A stretch of 64,000 bases of DNA. Source: Fusibacter_C sp942493125 (GTDB taxonomy: Bacteria; Bacillota; Clostridia; Peptostreptococcales; Acidaminobacteraceae). Made by a program: the position numbers and the translations under genes. The notes under the pieces were generated by a model. That model made no database searches. It was given only the letters and a program-made list of their open reading frames with translations, and was not told the origin of the DNA. Shown here in pieces: positions 6,711 through 16,032 of the stretch (position 1 is its first letter; every line of letters begins with the position of its first letter). Location: positions 372,001-436,000 of the forward strand of contig OW818667.1 of the NCBI GenBank assembly GCA_942493125.1, given 5' to 3'.

Positions 6711-9584
6711 TTATTCTTCTACTTTTGGAGCATCTAATACTGGTGGTTCGACAACAGGTGGTGTCAGATTAAAATATTTCGCATAGATGTCACGGACAAC
6801 AGGTGCTGAATAATAACCCTGACCACCTTGTGGAATGATGACGACAACTGCAATTTCCGGATCGTCAAATGGTGCAAATGAGACGAACCACGAGTAGTTG
6901 TCATATGGCAACCTAAATTGATTGAGGTCTTCATCCGTCAATGTGTAATCCGTCATTGCTTTGATTGCATCGCGCATTGCAGTACCTTTATTCAAGTAGT
7001 CCTTTTGAATCAAGGCATTTAATTTTTCTTGTCTTACGAGCTTTTCCTCTTCAGTTGTCGCTTCATCTTTTGATTTTTCTAAGGTTGCCATCTCTTCACT
7101 GCGCATTTTGATGATTTCAATCGTCTTAGCTTCAACGTCTTCGATTTTTAAACCAGGTGCAAGGTCGCCAAGATATTCAGTTAAATAGGCAACTTCATCA
7201 AGTGGTGGGATTAACCCTTCCTTTTGAGCGGTCCCTGTCTTACCAGCAACGTCTAAAGGAAGCGTTTTAAAGATTCTGGCTACTGAACTCGCCGTACCTT
7301 TTGTCACTTGTAGCATCGCTTGTTTAACATAATCTAAATTGCCGTTTTTATCAAAGCTTTCAGTAACATCAGCATTTTTGGTAATGGTTTTATCACCAAT
7401 TTGCTTGATAACGGAAAGTTCATTGAGATAACCACCATTTGCAACGGTTGCAATATATCGAGCAATCTGAATCGGCGTGTAGGTATGATCACCTTGGCCG
7501 ATAGATAAGTTGAGCGTATCACTTTCATACCATTTCATAAGGTTAAAATAGTCATATTTAATGATGTCAGCAAGTCGCTCAGTGAGAGCCGGATCTTCAC
7601 TACTCCCGAGTGCATAGAGCCTCTTGATGATTTCCGGTCTCGATGGGTTCTCATCAGACCAACCAACGATGCCTTCAACCAAAGCATCAAGTTTTTCTTC
7701 ATCATCAACGATTTCAGCTGGGAAATAATTTTTGGCTATAAAATAGAGTTGTGATGATAGGAGCGCCATGATCGTTTTCTTTTTCTTTTCTGGATCCGGA
7801 AGACCTAACGACACTTCACTGATTTCAACACCTGATTTTTCATGAAGGCCGAACTTTTTAGAATACTCCGTCATAATTGTTGGATTCATCTCAAAATTCA
7901 AAGGAATATTTCTATAGTGGTCTTTGCCACTTGCAATATTAAAAAAGTAATAGTTGCAAGACACTTCAATCGCTTTGAAAAAATCTGTGTAGCCGTGTTT
8001 GCCACCGTAATCGTTCCAATACCAGCATCCAAATCTTTGCGTTCCTATTTCAACATAACCATCTGAATATATTTTTTGATAGGGATCAAGTCCCTGTTCC
8101 AATGCAGAATAACCCGTTATCATTTTATAAATGGAACCCGGTTGCACGGCCATCATAGTCACTGTATTAAATAATGGTCTGGCAGCCAATGGATTTCTTT
8201 TGTTTACTGGATTTAGTGCGTTCCAATCTTCTTGATTAATGCCAGTTGAGAACAAGTTCAAATCATAAGATGGGTAACTTGCTGACGCGAGTACCTCACC
8301 GGTCTTTACGTTAATCACAACGCCAGCTGCCGTTTCGGCATTAGCATATTTTTCGTATTGATAATCACCCCAAGGGCTATCGTAAATACCACCTGTTTGT
8401 AAATTGAGTAACGCCTTTTCCAAACTGGTTTCAAGTACTTTTTGTAAATCGAGATCTATGGTTAAATAAATATCTTCACCAGAGACAGCATCTTTACTTT
8501 CCAAGCCATACGCGACCTCATCTACATCAGCTACGTATTTACCGTAAACGTCGACTTCAATATATTTAAAGCCGTTTTCACCGTGCAAATCAGCTTCATA
8601 ATTGCCTTCAATACCTGTTTTGCCGATGACTTGATTGCGGTTATATCCGCCCTCTGTGATAAAGGATTGGATTTCAGCTTCAGTTGCTATTTTTCCCATG
8701 TAACCCAAAATATGTGCTGCTGTCGTCTTATTTGGATACGTTCTAATGGTTTCATAAGTAACAGATAGTCCAGGAAACTCATAACCGCGTTCTTGTACGA
8801 GAACAGCGGTCTCTTTTGAGACAGATGATGCCAATTTAATCGGCTCGTATTTTAAATAACCTTGTTCTTTGATCGTATGTTTGAAGATGAGTATTTTATA
8901 AGCATCTTCGTCAGAATAACTGTCAGCTATTTTAAAATCTGAACGGCTTCTGATTTTTTTAAAGGCATCTTCTGCTGCTATTTCTGGATCAAGACCATAC
9001 ATCTTTAAAAAAGTCGTCTTATAAATTTCTTCCAAAAACAACATCTTAGATGTAGAAATTGGCAAGTACTTGCCTTGATTATATAGGATGCGATAGGCTT
9101 CATAAGCACTTAATTCTGGATCGATATAGTTGACAGATCTAATATCGTCAAATACTGCTTGAGCAGTCCAAGTTTCATCATAACCATTGTCGATAAGCCA
9201 CTTTTTAATACTTTCATCAAAGCGATATTTGTAGACGCCATCTTCAATAAATATCGGAAACTCAAGGTGTTCTTCACCCTGCTTTTCGAGAAAATCATAG
9301 ATTGAAATGACGATTTCAGAAAAGTTATCTGTTGGAACCACGCTGCTGTTGAGTTCTATGGCAAAGCCAATCTGACTCGTCGCAAGAATCTGTCCATTTC
9401 TGTCGTAGATATCCCCACGCTTTGCATGTGTTTCAATCTGCTTAATACGATTGCTTATAGACTTTTTATAAAACTCTTCACCGTGCGTGATGGTCACATC
9501 ATATAGGCTGTATCCCAAAAATAGAAAGATGACTACAAAGCCGATAACGATATGATTTTTTCTATTTTTTAATAAATTAAGCAT
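6711..9584 (-). CDS. mrdA: Penicillin-binding protein 2 (elongation transpeptidase)
   Basis: 957-residue class B PBP, well above the usual 600-700, as in some clostridial orthologues. It cross-links peptidoglycan on the outer face of the membrane and partners RodA. One N-terminal membrane segment lies at about residues 10-30, then the pedestal/dimerisation domain, then the transpeptidase domain with SIYK (catalytic serine near residue 484), SCN (near 542) and KTG (near 782). Insertions occur in the pedestal (about residues 90-260), after SCN, and after KTG (a charged stretch of about 95 residues). Start ATG 9582-9584 follows GGGAGAT and overlaps the mreD stop by eight bases. Confidence 0.94.
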   Translation of the reverse strand: MLNLLKNRKNHIVIGFVVIFLFLGYSLYDVTITHGEEFYKKSISNRIKQIETHAKRGDIYDRNGQILATSQIGFAIELNSSVVPTDNFSEIVISIYDFLEKQGEEHLEFPIFIEDGVYKYRFDESIKKWLIDNGYDETWTAQAVFDDIRSVNYIDPELSAYEAYRILYNQGKYLPISTSKMLFLEEIYKTTFLKMYGLDPEIAAEDAFKKIRSRSDFKIADSYSDEDAYKILIFKHTIKEQGYLKYEPIKLASSVSKETAVLVQERGYEFPGLSVTYETIRTYPNKTTAAHILGYMGKIATEAEIQSFITEGGYNRNQVIGKTGIEGNYEADLHGENGFKYIEVDVYGKYVADVDEVAYGLESKDAVSGEDIYLTIDLDLQKVLETSLEKALLNLQTGGIYDSPWGDYQYEKYANAETAAGVVINVKTGEVLASASYPSYDLNLFSTGINQEDWNALNPVNKRNPLAARPLFNTVTMMAVQPGSIYKMITGYSALEQGLDPYQKIYSDGYVEIGTQRFGCWYWNDYGGKHGYTDFFKAIEVSCNYYFFNIASGKDHYRNIPLNFEMNPTIMTEYSKKFGLHEKSGVEISEVSLGLPDPEKKKKTIMALLSSQLYFIAKNYFPAEIVDDEEKLDALVEGIVGWSDENPSRPEIIKRLYALGSSEDPALTERLADIIKYDYFNLMKWYESDTLNLSIGQGDHTYTPIQIARYIATVANGGYLNELSVIKQIGDKTITKNADVTESFDKNGNLDYVKQAMLQVTKGTASSVARIFKTLPLDVAGKTGTAQKEGLIPPLDEVAYLTEYLGDLAPGLKIEDVEAKTIEIIKMRSEEMATLEKSKDEATTEEEKLVRQEKLNALIQKDYLNKGTAMRDAIKAMTDYTLTDEDLNQFRLPYDNYSWFVSFAPFDDPEIAVVVIIPQGGQGYYSAPVVRDIYAKYFNLTPPVVEPPVLDAPKVEE

Positions 9585-10074
9585 TGAAATCTCCCAACTT
9601 GTAGCCATGCACTTTTTTAAAGGCTTTTGAATAGATTAAGTAACCCAGAATGCCATTATATAACACCTCTGTCGCTATCTTGATCGCCATCAATTCAAAT
9701 GGAATAGTCGATTGGACAAAAAACATGATAACGTAAAAAACAAAATGATAAAAAATGGTACCAACTGCAATCAAAAAAACTGGTGTTATGAAATTGCCTT
9801 TAAACATAATTTCAATCAAATTGACAGTTATCAAGACGATCAAACCATAAATCATGAAATTGACACCGATCATTCTTCCCAGGAATACATCTTGCATAAG
9901 CCCAGATAAGAGCGCAAATAAATAGGCTTGTCGGCTATTCCCTAACGAAGCCAGTATAATAGACAAAATGATGCAAAAATTTGGCAATGCATCATTGATC
10001 CTAAAGAGCTGAAAAATCGTGCTCGACAATATGAAGTTGACGATGGCCAAGAGGATTATATAACGATATTTCAT
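9577..10074 (-). CDS. mreD: Rod shape-determining membrane protein MreD
   Basis: 165-residue integral membrane protein with about five hydrophobic segments and few charged residues, typical of MreD. It bridges MreC and the elongasome. Start is ATG 10072-10074, one base after the mreC TGA; a GTG four codons upstream overlapping mreC is an alternative. Its 3' end overlaps mrdA by eight bases, so translation of mreC, mreD and mrdA is tightly coupled. Sequence is poorly conserved in the family, so the call leans on position and hydropathy. Confidence 0.9.
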   Translation of the reverse strand: MKYRYIILLAIVNFILSSTIFQLFRINDALPNFCIILSIILASLGNSRQAYLFALLSGLMQDVFLGRMIGVNFMIYGLIVLITVNLIEIMFKGNFITPVFLIAVGTIFYHFVFYVIMFFVQSTIPFELMAIKIATEVLYNGILGYLIYSKAFKKVHGYKLGDFNA

Positions 10075-10075
10075 A

Positions 10076-10993
10076 TCAGCCACCACTTCCAGTTGTTGCA
10101 GCTTCCGTAGTTGCTTCCGTTGACGTTTCTACTGAAGTCTCAGTACTCTCTTCAACTGCTTCACTGTCACTTTCTCCATGGTAAGGGATAATCATTACTT
10201 TATTGATTTTCTTGAAGTCAACCGCAGGTGTCACTTTTATTCTATTGAGAATCAAGTCCTTATCAGTAACGACTTCATAAATTTTACCGATGAGAATCCC
10301 TTTAGGGTACATCCCCAATCCTGATGTCACGATAAAGTCGTTTACTTTTACACTCGCTTTAGGATCGAAGAGCTCACCAATCAATTCGTAATTTGTTGTA
10401 CCACTCAATACGCCATCATAATCATCACTGACTCTCAACATTTCAAAGCCAACGGATGATTTTTGGTCGATAATCGATATGACTTTACTCCAGTTTTCAC
10501 CCACTTCATAGACGAGGCCAACGAGACCATTGCCATTGATGACTGTGCTGTTTTTGGTTATGCCTTGATCGCTACCAGCATCTACAGTGAACATGTTGAA
10601 CCAATTCCCCATGTCCTTTGAGACCACATTACAGGAAATATAGCCGTTGTTTTGATTTTGATCGACATACTTAAGCGCCGATTTTAAATCATCTAATTCA
10701 CTGAGTTCTTTTTGTGACATCGTCAAAGAAACGATCTGCTCTTTGAGCATTTCGTTTTCCTGTGACAAGTTCTCATTTAAGTCTTTATAATTCAAAACGT
10801 TTATGACAGGTTCTGTCTTTTCATCGATGAAGTTTCCTATGGATGTGAAAAACTTCTGAATGGGCATAATCATAGAACCCAATTTGCTCTCGATAAATGT
10901 AATTCTGTCTCTACCGCCAAACGAAAGTGCCATTAAGACGATAAGCAAAATACCGATGACGACCAGAACGATCCTTTTGTATCGATTATTCAT
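10076..10993 (-). CDS. mreC: Rod shape-determining protein MreC
   Basis: 305-residue elongasome scaffold. A short cytoplasmic tail and one membrane segment (residues 8-26, IVLVVIGILLIVLMALSFGG) are followed by a coiled coil (about 65-110, LNENLSQENEMLKEQIVSL) and the extracytoplasmic beta-barrel domains with GNGLVGLVYEVG and the TSGLGMYPKGILIGKI signature. The C-terminus is an unusual low-complexity tail of S, T, E and A (about the last 30 residues), probably disordered in the wall. It sits 18 bases after mreB. Confidence 0.95.
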   Translation of the reverse strand: MNNRYKRIVLVVIGILLIVLMALSFGGRDRITFIESKLGSMIMPIQKFFTSIGNFIDEKTEPVINVLNYKDLNENLSQENEMLKEQIVSLTMSQKELSELDDLKSALKYVDQNQNNGYISCNVVSKDMGNWFNMFTVDAGSDQGITKNSTVINGNGLVGLVYEVGENWSKVISIIDQKSSVGFEMLRVSDDYDGVLSGTTNYELIGELFDPKASVKVNDFIVTSGLGMYPKGILIGKIYEVVTDKDLILNRIKVTPAVDFKKINKVMIIPYHGESDSEAVEESTETSVETSTEATTEAATTGSGG

Positions 10994-11011
10994 TTAGTCC
11001 ACCAATATTCA

Positions 11012-12037
11012 TTATAACGAGCGAGAGCTTATGAATACCTCTCGAAGTTCATTGAAACTTTCTACGGCTTTGCTTGTGCCGATTGCGACACAATCAAGTG
11101 GGTTTTCAGCAATTCTGACAGGCATACCTGTTTCTTTTTTTATGAGTTTATCAAGATCCGTAAGTAGTGCGCCACCGCCTGCTAATACAATTCCTGATGA
11201 ATAGATATCTGATGCAAGTTCTGGTGGTGTTTTTTCAAGAGTAGATTTGATGCCTTCTACGATCGCTTGGATTGGCTCTCTAATCGCTTCAAAAATTTCG
11301 CTTGAATGAAGTACCAAAGTATTTGGAAGACCGGTTACTAAGTTTCTACCAGTGATCTCCATGTGGCGATCATTTGTAGGCATCATGGCACATGCGATCA
11401 TCATTTTAAGATTTTCAGCAGATCTCTCACCTATCATTAAACTGTATTTTTTGCGCACGTAATTGATGATCGAGTCATCGAGTTCATCGCCAGCAATTCT
11501 AATAGAACGGCTTGTTACGATGCCGCCTAATGAAATGACCGCAATTTCAGTTGTACCACCACCGATATCTACAATCATACTTCCGATAGGTTCAGTTATA
11601 GGCAAATCGGCACCAATAGCTGCTGCCATTGGCTCTTCAATTAAGAAAGCATCTTTTGCACCTGCTGATAATGAGGCTTCATAGACAGCACGCTTTTCAA
11701 CTTCAGTGATTTGTGATGGAATGCCGACGACTACTTTTGCGCCTGTAAATATATTGATGTTCGGAACGGCTTTATTGATAAAGTATTTTATCATCTTTTG
11801 AGTAATATCAAAATCAGCAATAACACCATCTTTAAGGGGTCTGATGGCACGAATTGTACCTGGTGTCTTGCCGATCATTTCTTTAGCTTCTCTACCGACT
11901 GCCAATACTTGACCTTTTTCATTGATGGCCACAACTGAAGACTCCCTTACAACGATGCCCTTACCTTTAACACATACAAGTGTATTAGATGTTCCTAAGT
12001 CGATACCAAGTTGCTTATAAAATAATCCAAATCTCAT
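11012..12037 (-). CDS. mreB: Rod shape-determining actin MreB
   Basis: 341-residue bacterial actin that polymerises on the membrane and organises lateral wall synthesis. Phosphate-binding motifs LGIDLGTSNTLV (N-terminus) and IVDIGGGTTEIAVISLGG, plus VLAGGGALLTDLDKL, are clear. Start is ATG 12035-12037 (MRFGLFYKQLG) after GAGAGGAT; an in-frame upstream extension to 12070 lacks a sensible RBS. MreB rather than Mbl is supported by the mreC and mreD genes directly after it. Confidence 0.96.
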   Translation of the reverse strand: MRFGLFYKQLGIDLGTSNTLVCVKGKGIVVRESSVVAINEKGQVLAVGREAKEMIGKTPGTIRAIRPLKDGVIADFDITQKMIKYFINKAVPNINIFTGAKVVVGIPSQITEVEKRAVYEASLSAGAKDAFLIEEPMAAAIGADLPITEPIGSMIVDIGGGTTEIAVISLGGIVTSRSIRIAGDELDDSIINYVRKKYSLMIGERSAENLKMMIACAMMPTNDRHMEITGRNLVTGLPNTLVLHSSEIFEAIREPIQAIVEGIKSTLEKTPPELASDIYSSGIVLAGGGALLTDLDKLIKKETGMPVRIAENPLDCVAIGTSKAVESFNELREVFISSRSL

Positions 12038-12122
12038 AAATTTTATCCTCTCGTTTTTAAAGTTCTCCATAGATATACATACCTATGGATTTAAGTGCCG
12101 TATTAAAGCGATAAAGCTTTAT

Positions 12123-12797
12123 TTAAAGCTGGTTCTCCTCTTTAAAGCTATAATACTTATCTCGTCCAATTATTATATGATCAATCAGCGGAATGCCGAT
12201 TAATTGCCCTGCTTCAAACAATCGTTTAGTGATATTGATGTCTTCTCGACTTGGATCAATATGACCAGATGGATGGTTGTGAACAACTATAAGTGATGCT
12301 GCGCTGCGCTTGATTGCGCGATTGAAGACTTCTCTCGGATGAACAATAGAAGCATTTAAGCTTCCGATGGAAATGACATCCCAATTGATGACTTCATTTT
12401 TTGTGTTGAGCAATACTGCAATGAACTTCTCAACTTTTGATTCGTTGAGTTCTGCACTGAAAAAGGCGACTACATCATTGGGTGAAGATAGTTTCGCTTT
12501 TCTCATGACCGTCGACTGCTTCATTCTTTTACCAAGCTCGACCGCTGCAAGGATTTGACATGCTTTTGATTCACCAATGCCATCAATCGCACAAAGCTCT
12601 TCAAGTGTCATTTGGTGAAGTTCTGTCAAATCGTCACCGCACTTGGATACGATTTTATTGCCAAGTGAAAGTGCACTACTGTTTTTAGTACCTGTTCGTA
12701 GCAAAATTGCAAGCAATTCAGATACACTTAAATGAGATACACCTTGATTCATCAATTTTTCTCTTGGCTGTTCAGCAATTGGTAAAGCTTTAATCAT
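12123..12797 (-). CDS. radC: RadC/JAB-domain DNA repair-associated protein
   Basis: 224 residues. An N-terminal helix-hairpin-helix region (LCAIDGIGESKACQILAAVELG, about residues 66-87) is followed by the MPN+/JAB metal-binding domain with VVHNHPSGHIDPSREDINITK, the H-x-H...D zinc motif. The biological role is unsettled despite the name. AAAGGAG precedes the ATG. The gene is normally found between maf and mreB in Firmicutes, as here. A 16-base palindrome (12115-12130) overlaps its stop codon. Confidence 0.93.
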   Translation of the reverse strand: MIKALPIAEQPREKLMNQGVSHLSVSELLAILLRTGTKNSSALSLGNKIVSKCGDDLTELHQMTLEELCAIDGIGESKACQILAAVELGKRMKQSTVMRKAKLSSPNDVVAFFSAELNESKVEKFIAVLLNTKNEVINWDVISIGSLNASIVHPREVFNRAIKRSAASLIVVHNHPSGHIDPSREDINITKRLFEAGQLIGIPLIDHIIIGRDKYYSFKEENQL

Positions 12798-12809
12798 GTT
12801 TCTGCTCCT

Positions 12810-13385
12810 TTACACTAAAAGATCCAACTGAAAATGAATTTTCAACATTGAATTTAATTTAGAGAGCGGTAAACCCATGACGTTATAATAATCGCCTTTG
12901 ATTTCGCTTACCAGTAAAGCGCCATAGCCTTGAATCCCATATGCACCTGCTTTGTCGTACGCTTCTCCAGTATTGAGATAAACATCTATCTCAACATCTG
13001 ATAAGTCATTGAATATCACTTCAGTACACACGTAATCGACAACTTTCCTTTTGCTAGCAACATGTACCAAAGCAATGCCAGTATAAACCTCATGCTTTTC
13101 GCCGCTTAAAGCTTTCAACATGTCTCTAGCTTCTTCACGAGATTTCGGTTTGCCTAAGATACGCTCAAAATAAACTACGGTATCACTGGCAATGACGAGT
13201 GCATCATGGTTTGACTTTGAGATATCGAGGGCTTTTTCCAAAGCCAATCCCATTACAATCTGTGTGGGACTTTCTTTTTCACCAACTGGTTCGTCAATTT
13301 TACTTGGTATGACATCAAAGGGCATATGAAATTGTTTTAATAGTTCTATCCTTCTCGGAGATGCCGAGGCCAATATCACTTTCAT
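12810..13385 (-). CDS. maf: Maf-like nucleoside triphosphate pyrophosphatase
   Basis: 191-residue house-cleaning NTP pyrophosphatase that removes non-canonical nucleotides (dTTP/UTP type in many Firmicutes) and is linked to septation. The N-terminal ILASASPRRIELLKQ signature, VIASDTVVYFERILGKPKS and the GAYGIQGYGALLVSEIKGDYYNVMG region are diagnostic. Its ATG overlaps the stop of the small upstream membrane-protein gene (ATGA). Confidence 0.95.
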   Translation of the reverse strand: MKVILASASPRRIELLKQFHMPFDVIPSKIDEPVGEKESPTQIVMGLALEKALDISKSNHDALVIASDTVVYFERILGKPKSREEARDMLKALSGEKHEVYTGIALVHVASKRKVVDYVCTEVIFNDLSDVEIDVYLNTGEAYDKAGAYGIQGYGALLVSEIKGDYYNVMGLPLSKLNSMLKIHFQLDLLV

Positions 13386-13630
13386 AGTTTTTTATACACA
13401 ATAAAAGCAATCACGATTCCAATTATGCCAGCGATGTTTAAACTCAGCTTAAAACCGAAAGTGATGACAATTATGTTTAAATCCACTACGAAGGGATCTA
13501 CGCCGATACTCTTTCCAAAATTCAAAATGGGAACAGTATCGCCTAATGCGGCTCCAATCAAACTTCCAAAAATAGCTCCGATTAGTAGTAAAACCAATAA
13601 TACGAGACTATCGTTGCTTTTAACTCTCAT
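13382..13630 (-). CDS. Small two-helix membrane protein, DUF4321-like
   Basis: 82-residue membrane protein with hydrophobic segments LVLLVLLLIGAIFGSLIGAAL and FKLSLNIAGIIGIVIAFIVYKKL, separated by a short loop. Small DUF4321 proteins commonly precede maf in clostridia, and the size and topology agree. Start set at ATG 13628-13630 (MRVKSNDS); a longer reading to 13687 would run over the promoter. No function is known. First gene of the shape and division operon. Confidence 0.72.
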   Translation of the reverse strand: MRVKSNDSLVLLVLLLIGAIFGSLIGAALGDTVPILNFGKSIGVDPFVVDLNIIVITFGFKLSLNIAGIIGIVIAFIVYKKL

Positions 13631-13658
13631 AACGACCTCATAAGCATACCATATTTTT

Positions 13659-13687
13659 ACAATATTTTCCATAAAATTGCATGGCAA
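13659..13687 (-). promoter_or_regulatory. Candidate sigma-A promoter of the DUF4321-maf-mre-min operon
   Basis: On the minus strand TTGCCA (13682-13687), a 17-base spacer, then TATTGT (13659-13664), about 29 bases upstream of the first ATG. A 14-base palindrome TAAACTCTAGTTTA lies just upstream at 13711-13724 and could be an operator. Confidence 0.5.
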
Positions 13688-13825
13688 ACAGACAGAACAG
13701 TGTCCTAATCTAAACTCTAGTTTAACATTATGTTGTTTTAATTACAAGGAAAAGAGAATTTTTAAATCATGAATTAAATTAAACATTCAATGGTTTCCGA
13801 CGTTTCTGTTAAGGGTTAAAACACA

Positions 13826-13859
13826 AATAAAAACCTCCCAGAATACAATGGGAGGTTTT
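13826..13859 (-). terminator. Terminator of the Rnf operon
   Basis: 11-bp stem AAAACCTCCCA/TGGGAGGTTTT (13830-13840 and 13849-13859) with an 8-base loop. On the minus strand it is followed by a T-rich tail. It lies about 150 bases after rnfB because a repeat element is inserted between. Confidence 0.85.
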
Positions 13860-13888
13860 CTTATTGTAATAATTACTACTATAATTCA

Positions 13889-14003
13889 GGAAATTGCATA
13901 ATACCAATTTGAAGATATTTTTTCTCTGAACTTGACGTAAACAAGCCATTGTTGCCATTCAAAACTATGTCTTTGTAACTTATTACGTAATTATGCAATT
14001 TCC
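13889..14003. repeat. 115-bp MITE-like repeat, copy A
   Basis: Starts with GGAAATTGCATAAT (13889-13902) and ends with the exact reverse complement ATTATGCAATTTCC (13990-14003). The interior aligns with copy B at 42633-42746 along its whole length with about one gap. No transposase is encoded. It sits four bases after the rnfB stop. No target-site duplication is obvious. Confidence 0.85.
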
Positions 14004-14007
14004 ATAT

Positions 14008-14835
14008 TTATTTAACAAATTCTACTTTTCTTTGGCTTAAGTCGCCTTGAATCGCTTTGGTCGGACATTTTTCTACACATATCATACAATTTGTACATTT
14101 GTCGTAGTCAATCACAGCTAAATTGTTGATGACATGAATGGCATCATAAGGACAGCTTTTCTCACAAATACCACAAGCAATACAAGCCACTTTACAATTT
14201 TTCTTGACCATTGGACCTTTGTCTTTGTTGTTACATTGAACGACAGTCAGTTGTTCATATGGAACGAGCGTGATGACAAATTTAGGACAAATTTCAATAC
14301 ATTTGTTGCATGCTGTACATTTTTCAGGATCTACTAGTGCCAATCCTTTATCGTTGATATGAATCGCATCAAATGGACAAACTTGAACACAAGAACCCAA
14401 ACCCATACATCCATACAAACAATTTTTTGGTCCGCCGTTTAACATGTTTGCAGCGACACAGCTGTCAAACCCATCATAATCAAAACGGTTGCCACAATTT
14501 TCATCATGACCTTCACATATAACTCTAGCGATTTTTTTGATTGTTTCACCAGCATCTAGCCCCATGATTTGAGCTACTGCCTGAGCAACAGGTGCACCGC
14601 CTACAGGACAACCGTTTACTGGTGCAACGCCTTTGACGACAGCATTTGCAAAGGCATCACAGCCTGGATAACCACAGGCGCCGCAGTTTGCACCAGGAAC
14701 TGCTTCCCTTACTTCTACAACCCTTGGATCAATTTCCACAGCGAACTTTTTTGAAGCAAACGCTAGCAAAGCACCAAAGACGAGTCCCATAATACCTAAA
14801 CTAACACCAGCTAATATAATTGTATTGTAATCCAT
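14008..14835 (-). CDS. rnfB: Rnf complex electron-transfer subunit B
   Basis: 275-residue iron-sulfur protein that passes electrons from reduced ferredoxin into the Rnf ion pump. One N-terminal membrane anchor (about residues 5-27) is followed by the GANCGACGYPGCDAFANAV 4Fe-4S motif (about 49-67) and several CxxCxxCxxxCP ferredoxin motifs (for example CGICEKSCPYDAIHV and CTNCMICVEKCPTKAI). Last gene of the operon. Confidence 0.97.
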   Translation of the reverse strand: MDYNTIILAGVSLGIMGLVFGALLAFASKKFAVEIDPRVVEVREAVPGANCGACGYPGCDAFANAVVKGVAPVNGCPVGGAPVAQAVAQIMGLDAGETIKKIARVICEGHDENCGNRFDYDGFDSCVAANMLNGGPKNCLYGCMGLGSCVQVCPFDAIHINDKGLALVDPEKCTACNKCIEICPKFVITLVPYEQLTVVQCNNKDKGPMVKKNCKVACIACGICEKSCPYDAIHVINNLAVIDYDKCTNCMICVEKCPTKAIQGDLSQRKVEFVK

Positions 14836-14844
14836 TTCTTCCTC

Positions 14845-15426
14845 CTATACTAAGCCGGTAAAGCCTAGAAAGGCTATAGACATAAGGCTTGCTGTAATTA
14901 GAGCAATAGGAAAGCCTTTAAACGGCAATGGTACATCTGATGTTTCAAGTTTTTCACGAATTCCAGCAAATAATACGATTGATAATGAAAAACCGATTGC
15001 TGCGAAAAATGAATGGAAAATCGTTTGAACGAGACCAAACTCATATTGAATGTTTAAAAGAGCAATACCAAGTACTGCACAGTTCGTTGTGATCAGTGGT
15101 AAAAACACGCCTAACGCTTGATATAGCGTAGGACTCATTTTTTGAAGGACGATTTCTACAAATTGAACCAATGATGCAATAACGAGTATAAATGCTGCTG
15201 TTTGTAAATACTCCAAATGATAAGGAACAAGTAAATAATTTTGAACAAAGAACGTTAATGTACCCGCAAGTGTGATGACGAATGTAACCGCCATACCCAT
15301 GCCGAATGCAGTTTCAACTTGTTTTGATACGCCTAAAAATGGACAAATTCCTAAAAATCTCGAAAGGACAACGTTGTTAACGAGAATCGCACTGACCATT
15401 ATGACAAAAATACTTGCATTTTCCAT
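14845..15426 (-). CDS. rnfA: Rnf complex membrane subunit A
   Basis: 193-residue polytopic membrane protein with six predicted helices, homologous to NqrE. The VLSRFLGICPFLGVSKQ segment carries the conserved cysteine in the N-terminal repeat that, with RnfE, holds an intramembrane iron-sulfur site. Nine bases upstream of rnfB and 12 downstream of rnfE. Confidence 0.96.
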   Translation of the reverse strand: MENASIFVIMVSAILVNNVVLSRFLGICPFLGVSKQVETAFGMGMAVTFVITLAGTLTFFVQNYLLVPYHLEYLQTAAFILVIASLVQFVEIVLQKMSPTLYQALGVFLPLITTNCAVLGIALLNIQYEFGLVQTIFHSFFAAIGFSLSIVLFAGIREKLETSDVPLPFKGFPIALITASLMSIAFLGFTGLV

Positions 15427-15438
15427 TACAACCCCTCC

Positions 15439-16032
15439 TTATTTCGCTTTTTTAAGTGTGTAGCTATTGTATAAAGCAAGTAACAATCCAAGTGCCAAGA
15501 AGCCACCTGGAGGCAAAATCATGATTAATGCAGGCTTATAAGAAGCACCGAGGATTGCTGCGCCAAATAGACTGCCATTGCCTAATATTTCTCGAACACT
15601 ACCCAAAATAAACAATGCAAGTGTAAAACCTAAACCCATACCGATGCCATCAAAAGCAGAATCGATTACGCCATTTTTATTAGCAAATGATTCAGCACGA
15701 GCAAGAATGATACAGTTTACAACGATAAGCGGGATAAACAAGCCAAGGGATGTAAATAAAGCTGGTACGAAAGCTTCCATCAACATACTTATAACCGTAA
15801 CGAATGTTGAAATGACAACAACGTAAGCCGGAATCCTAACTTGTGCTGGTATAAATTTACGAAGCATAGAAATGGCAACGTTAGATCCAATGAGAACTGC
15901 AGTTGTCGCTAAGCCCATGCCGATACCATTTTCTGCCGATGTAGTTACAGCAAGTGTCGGACACATACCTAATAATTGAACAAAAATAGGATTTTCTTTA
16001 ATAATACCTCTAGTCAAGTTGCTTAATTTCAA
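15439..16032 (-). CDS. rnfE: Rnf complex membrane subunit E
   Basis: 197-residue polytopic membrane subunit homologous to NqrD. The NPIFVQLLGMCPTLAVTTSAENGIGMGLAT segment is diagnostic and contains the conserved cysteine. Translation starts at TTG 16030-16032, which overlaps the rnfG stop (TTGA) and is preceded by GGAGGTG. Together with RnfA it forms the inverted-topology core of the ion channel. Confidence 0.95.
   Translation of the reverse strand: MKLSNLTRGIIKENPIFVQLLGMCPTLAVTTSAENGIGMGLATTAVLIGSNVAISMLRKFIPAQVRIPAYVVVISTFVTVISMLMEAFVPALFTSLGLFIPLIVVNCIILARAESFANKNGVIDSAFDGIGMGLGFTLALFILGSVREILGNGSLFGAAILGASYKPALIMILPPGGFLALGLLLALYNSYTLKKAK

Larger units (their letters stand above)
13631..14007. 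other. Intergenic region between rnfB and the shape operon
   Basis: Gene-free stretch of 377 bases. It holds the shape operon promoter, a palindrome at 13711-13724, the Rnf operon terminator (13830-13859) and the first full copy of the 115-bp inverted-end repeat (13889-14003). No open reading frame or RNA gene is recognised. Confidence 0.7.
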
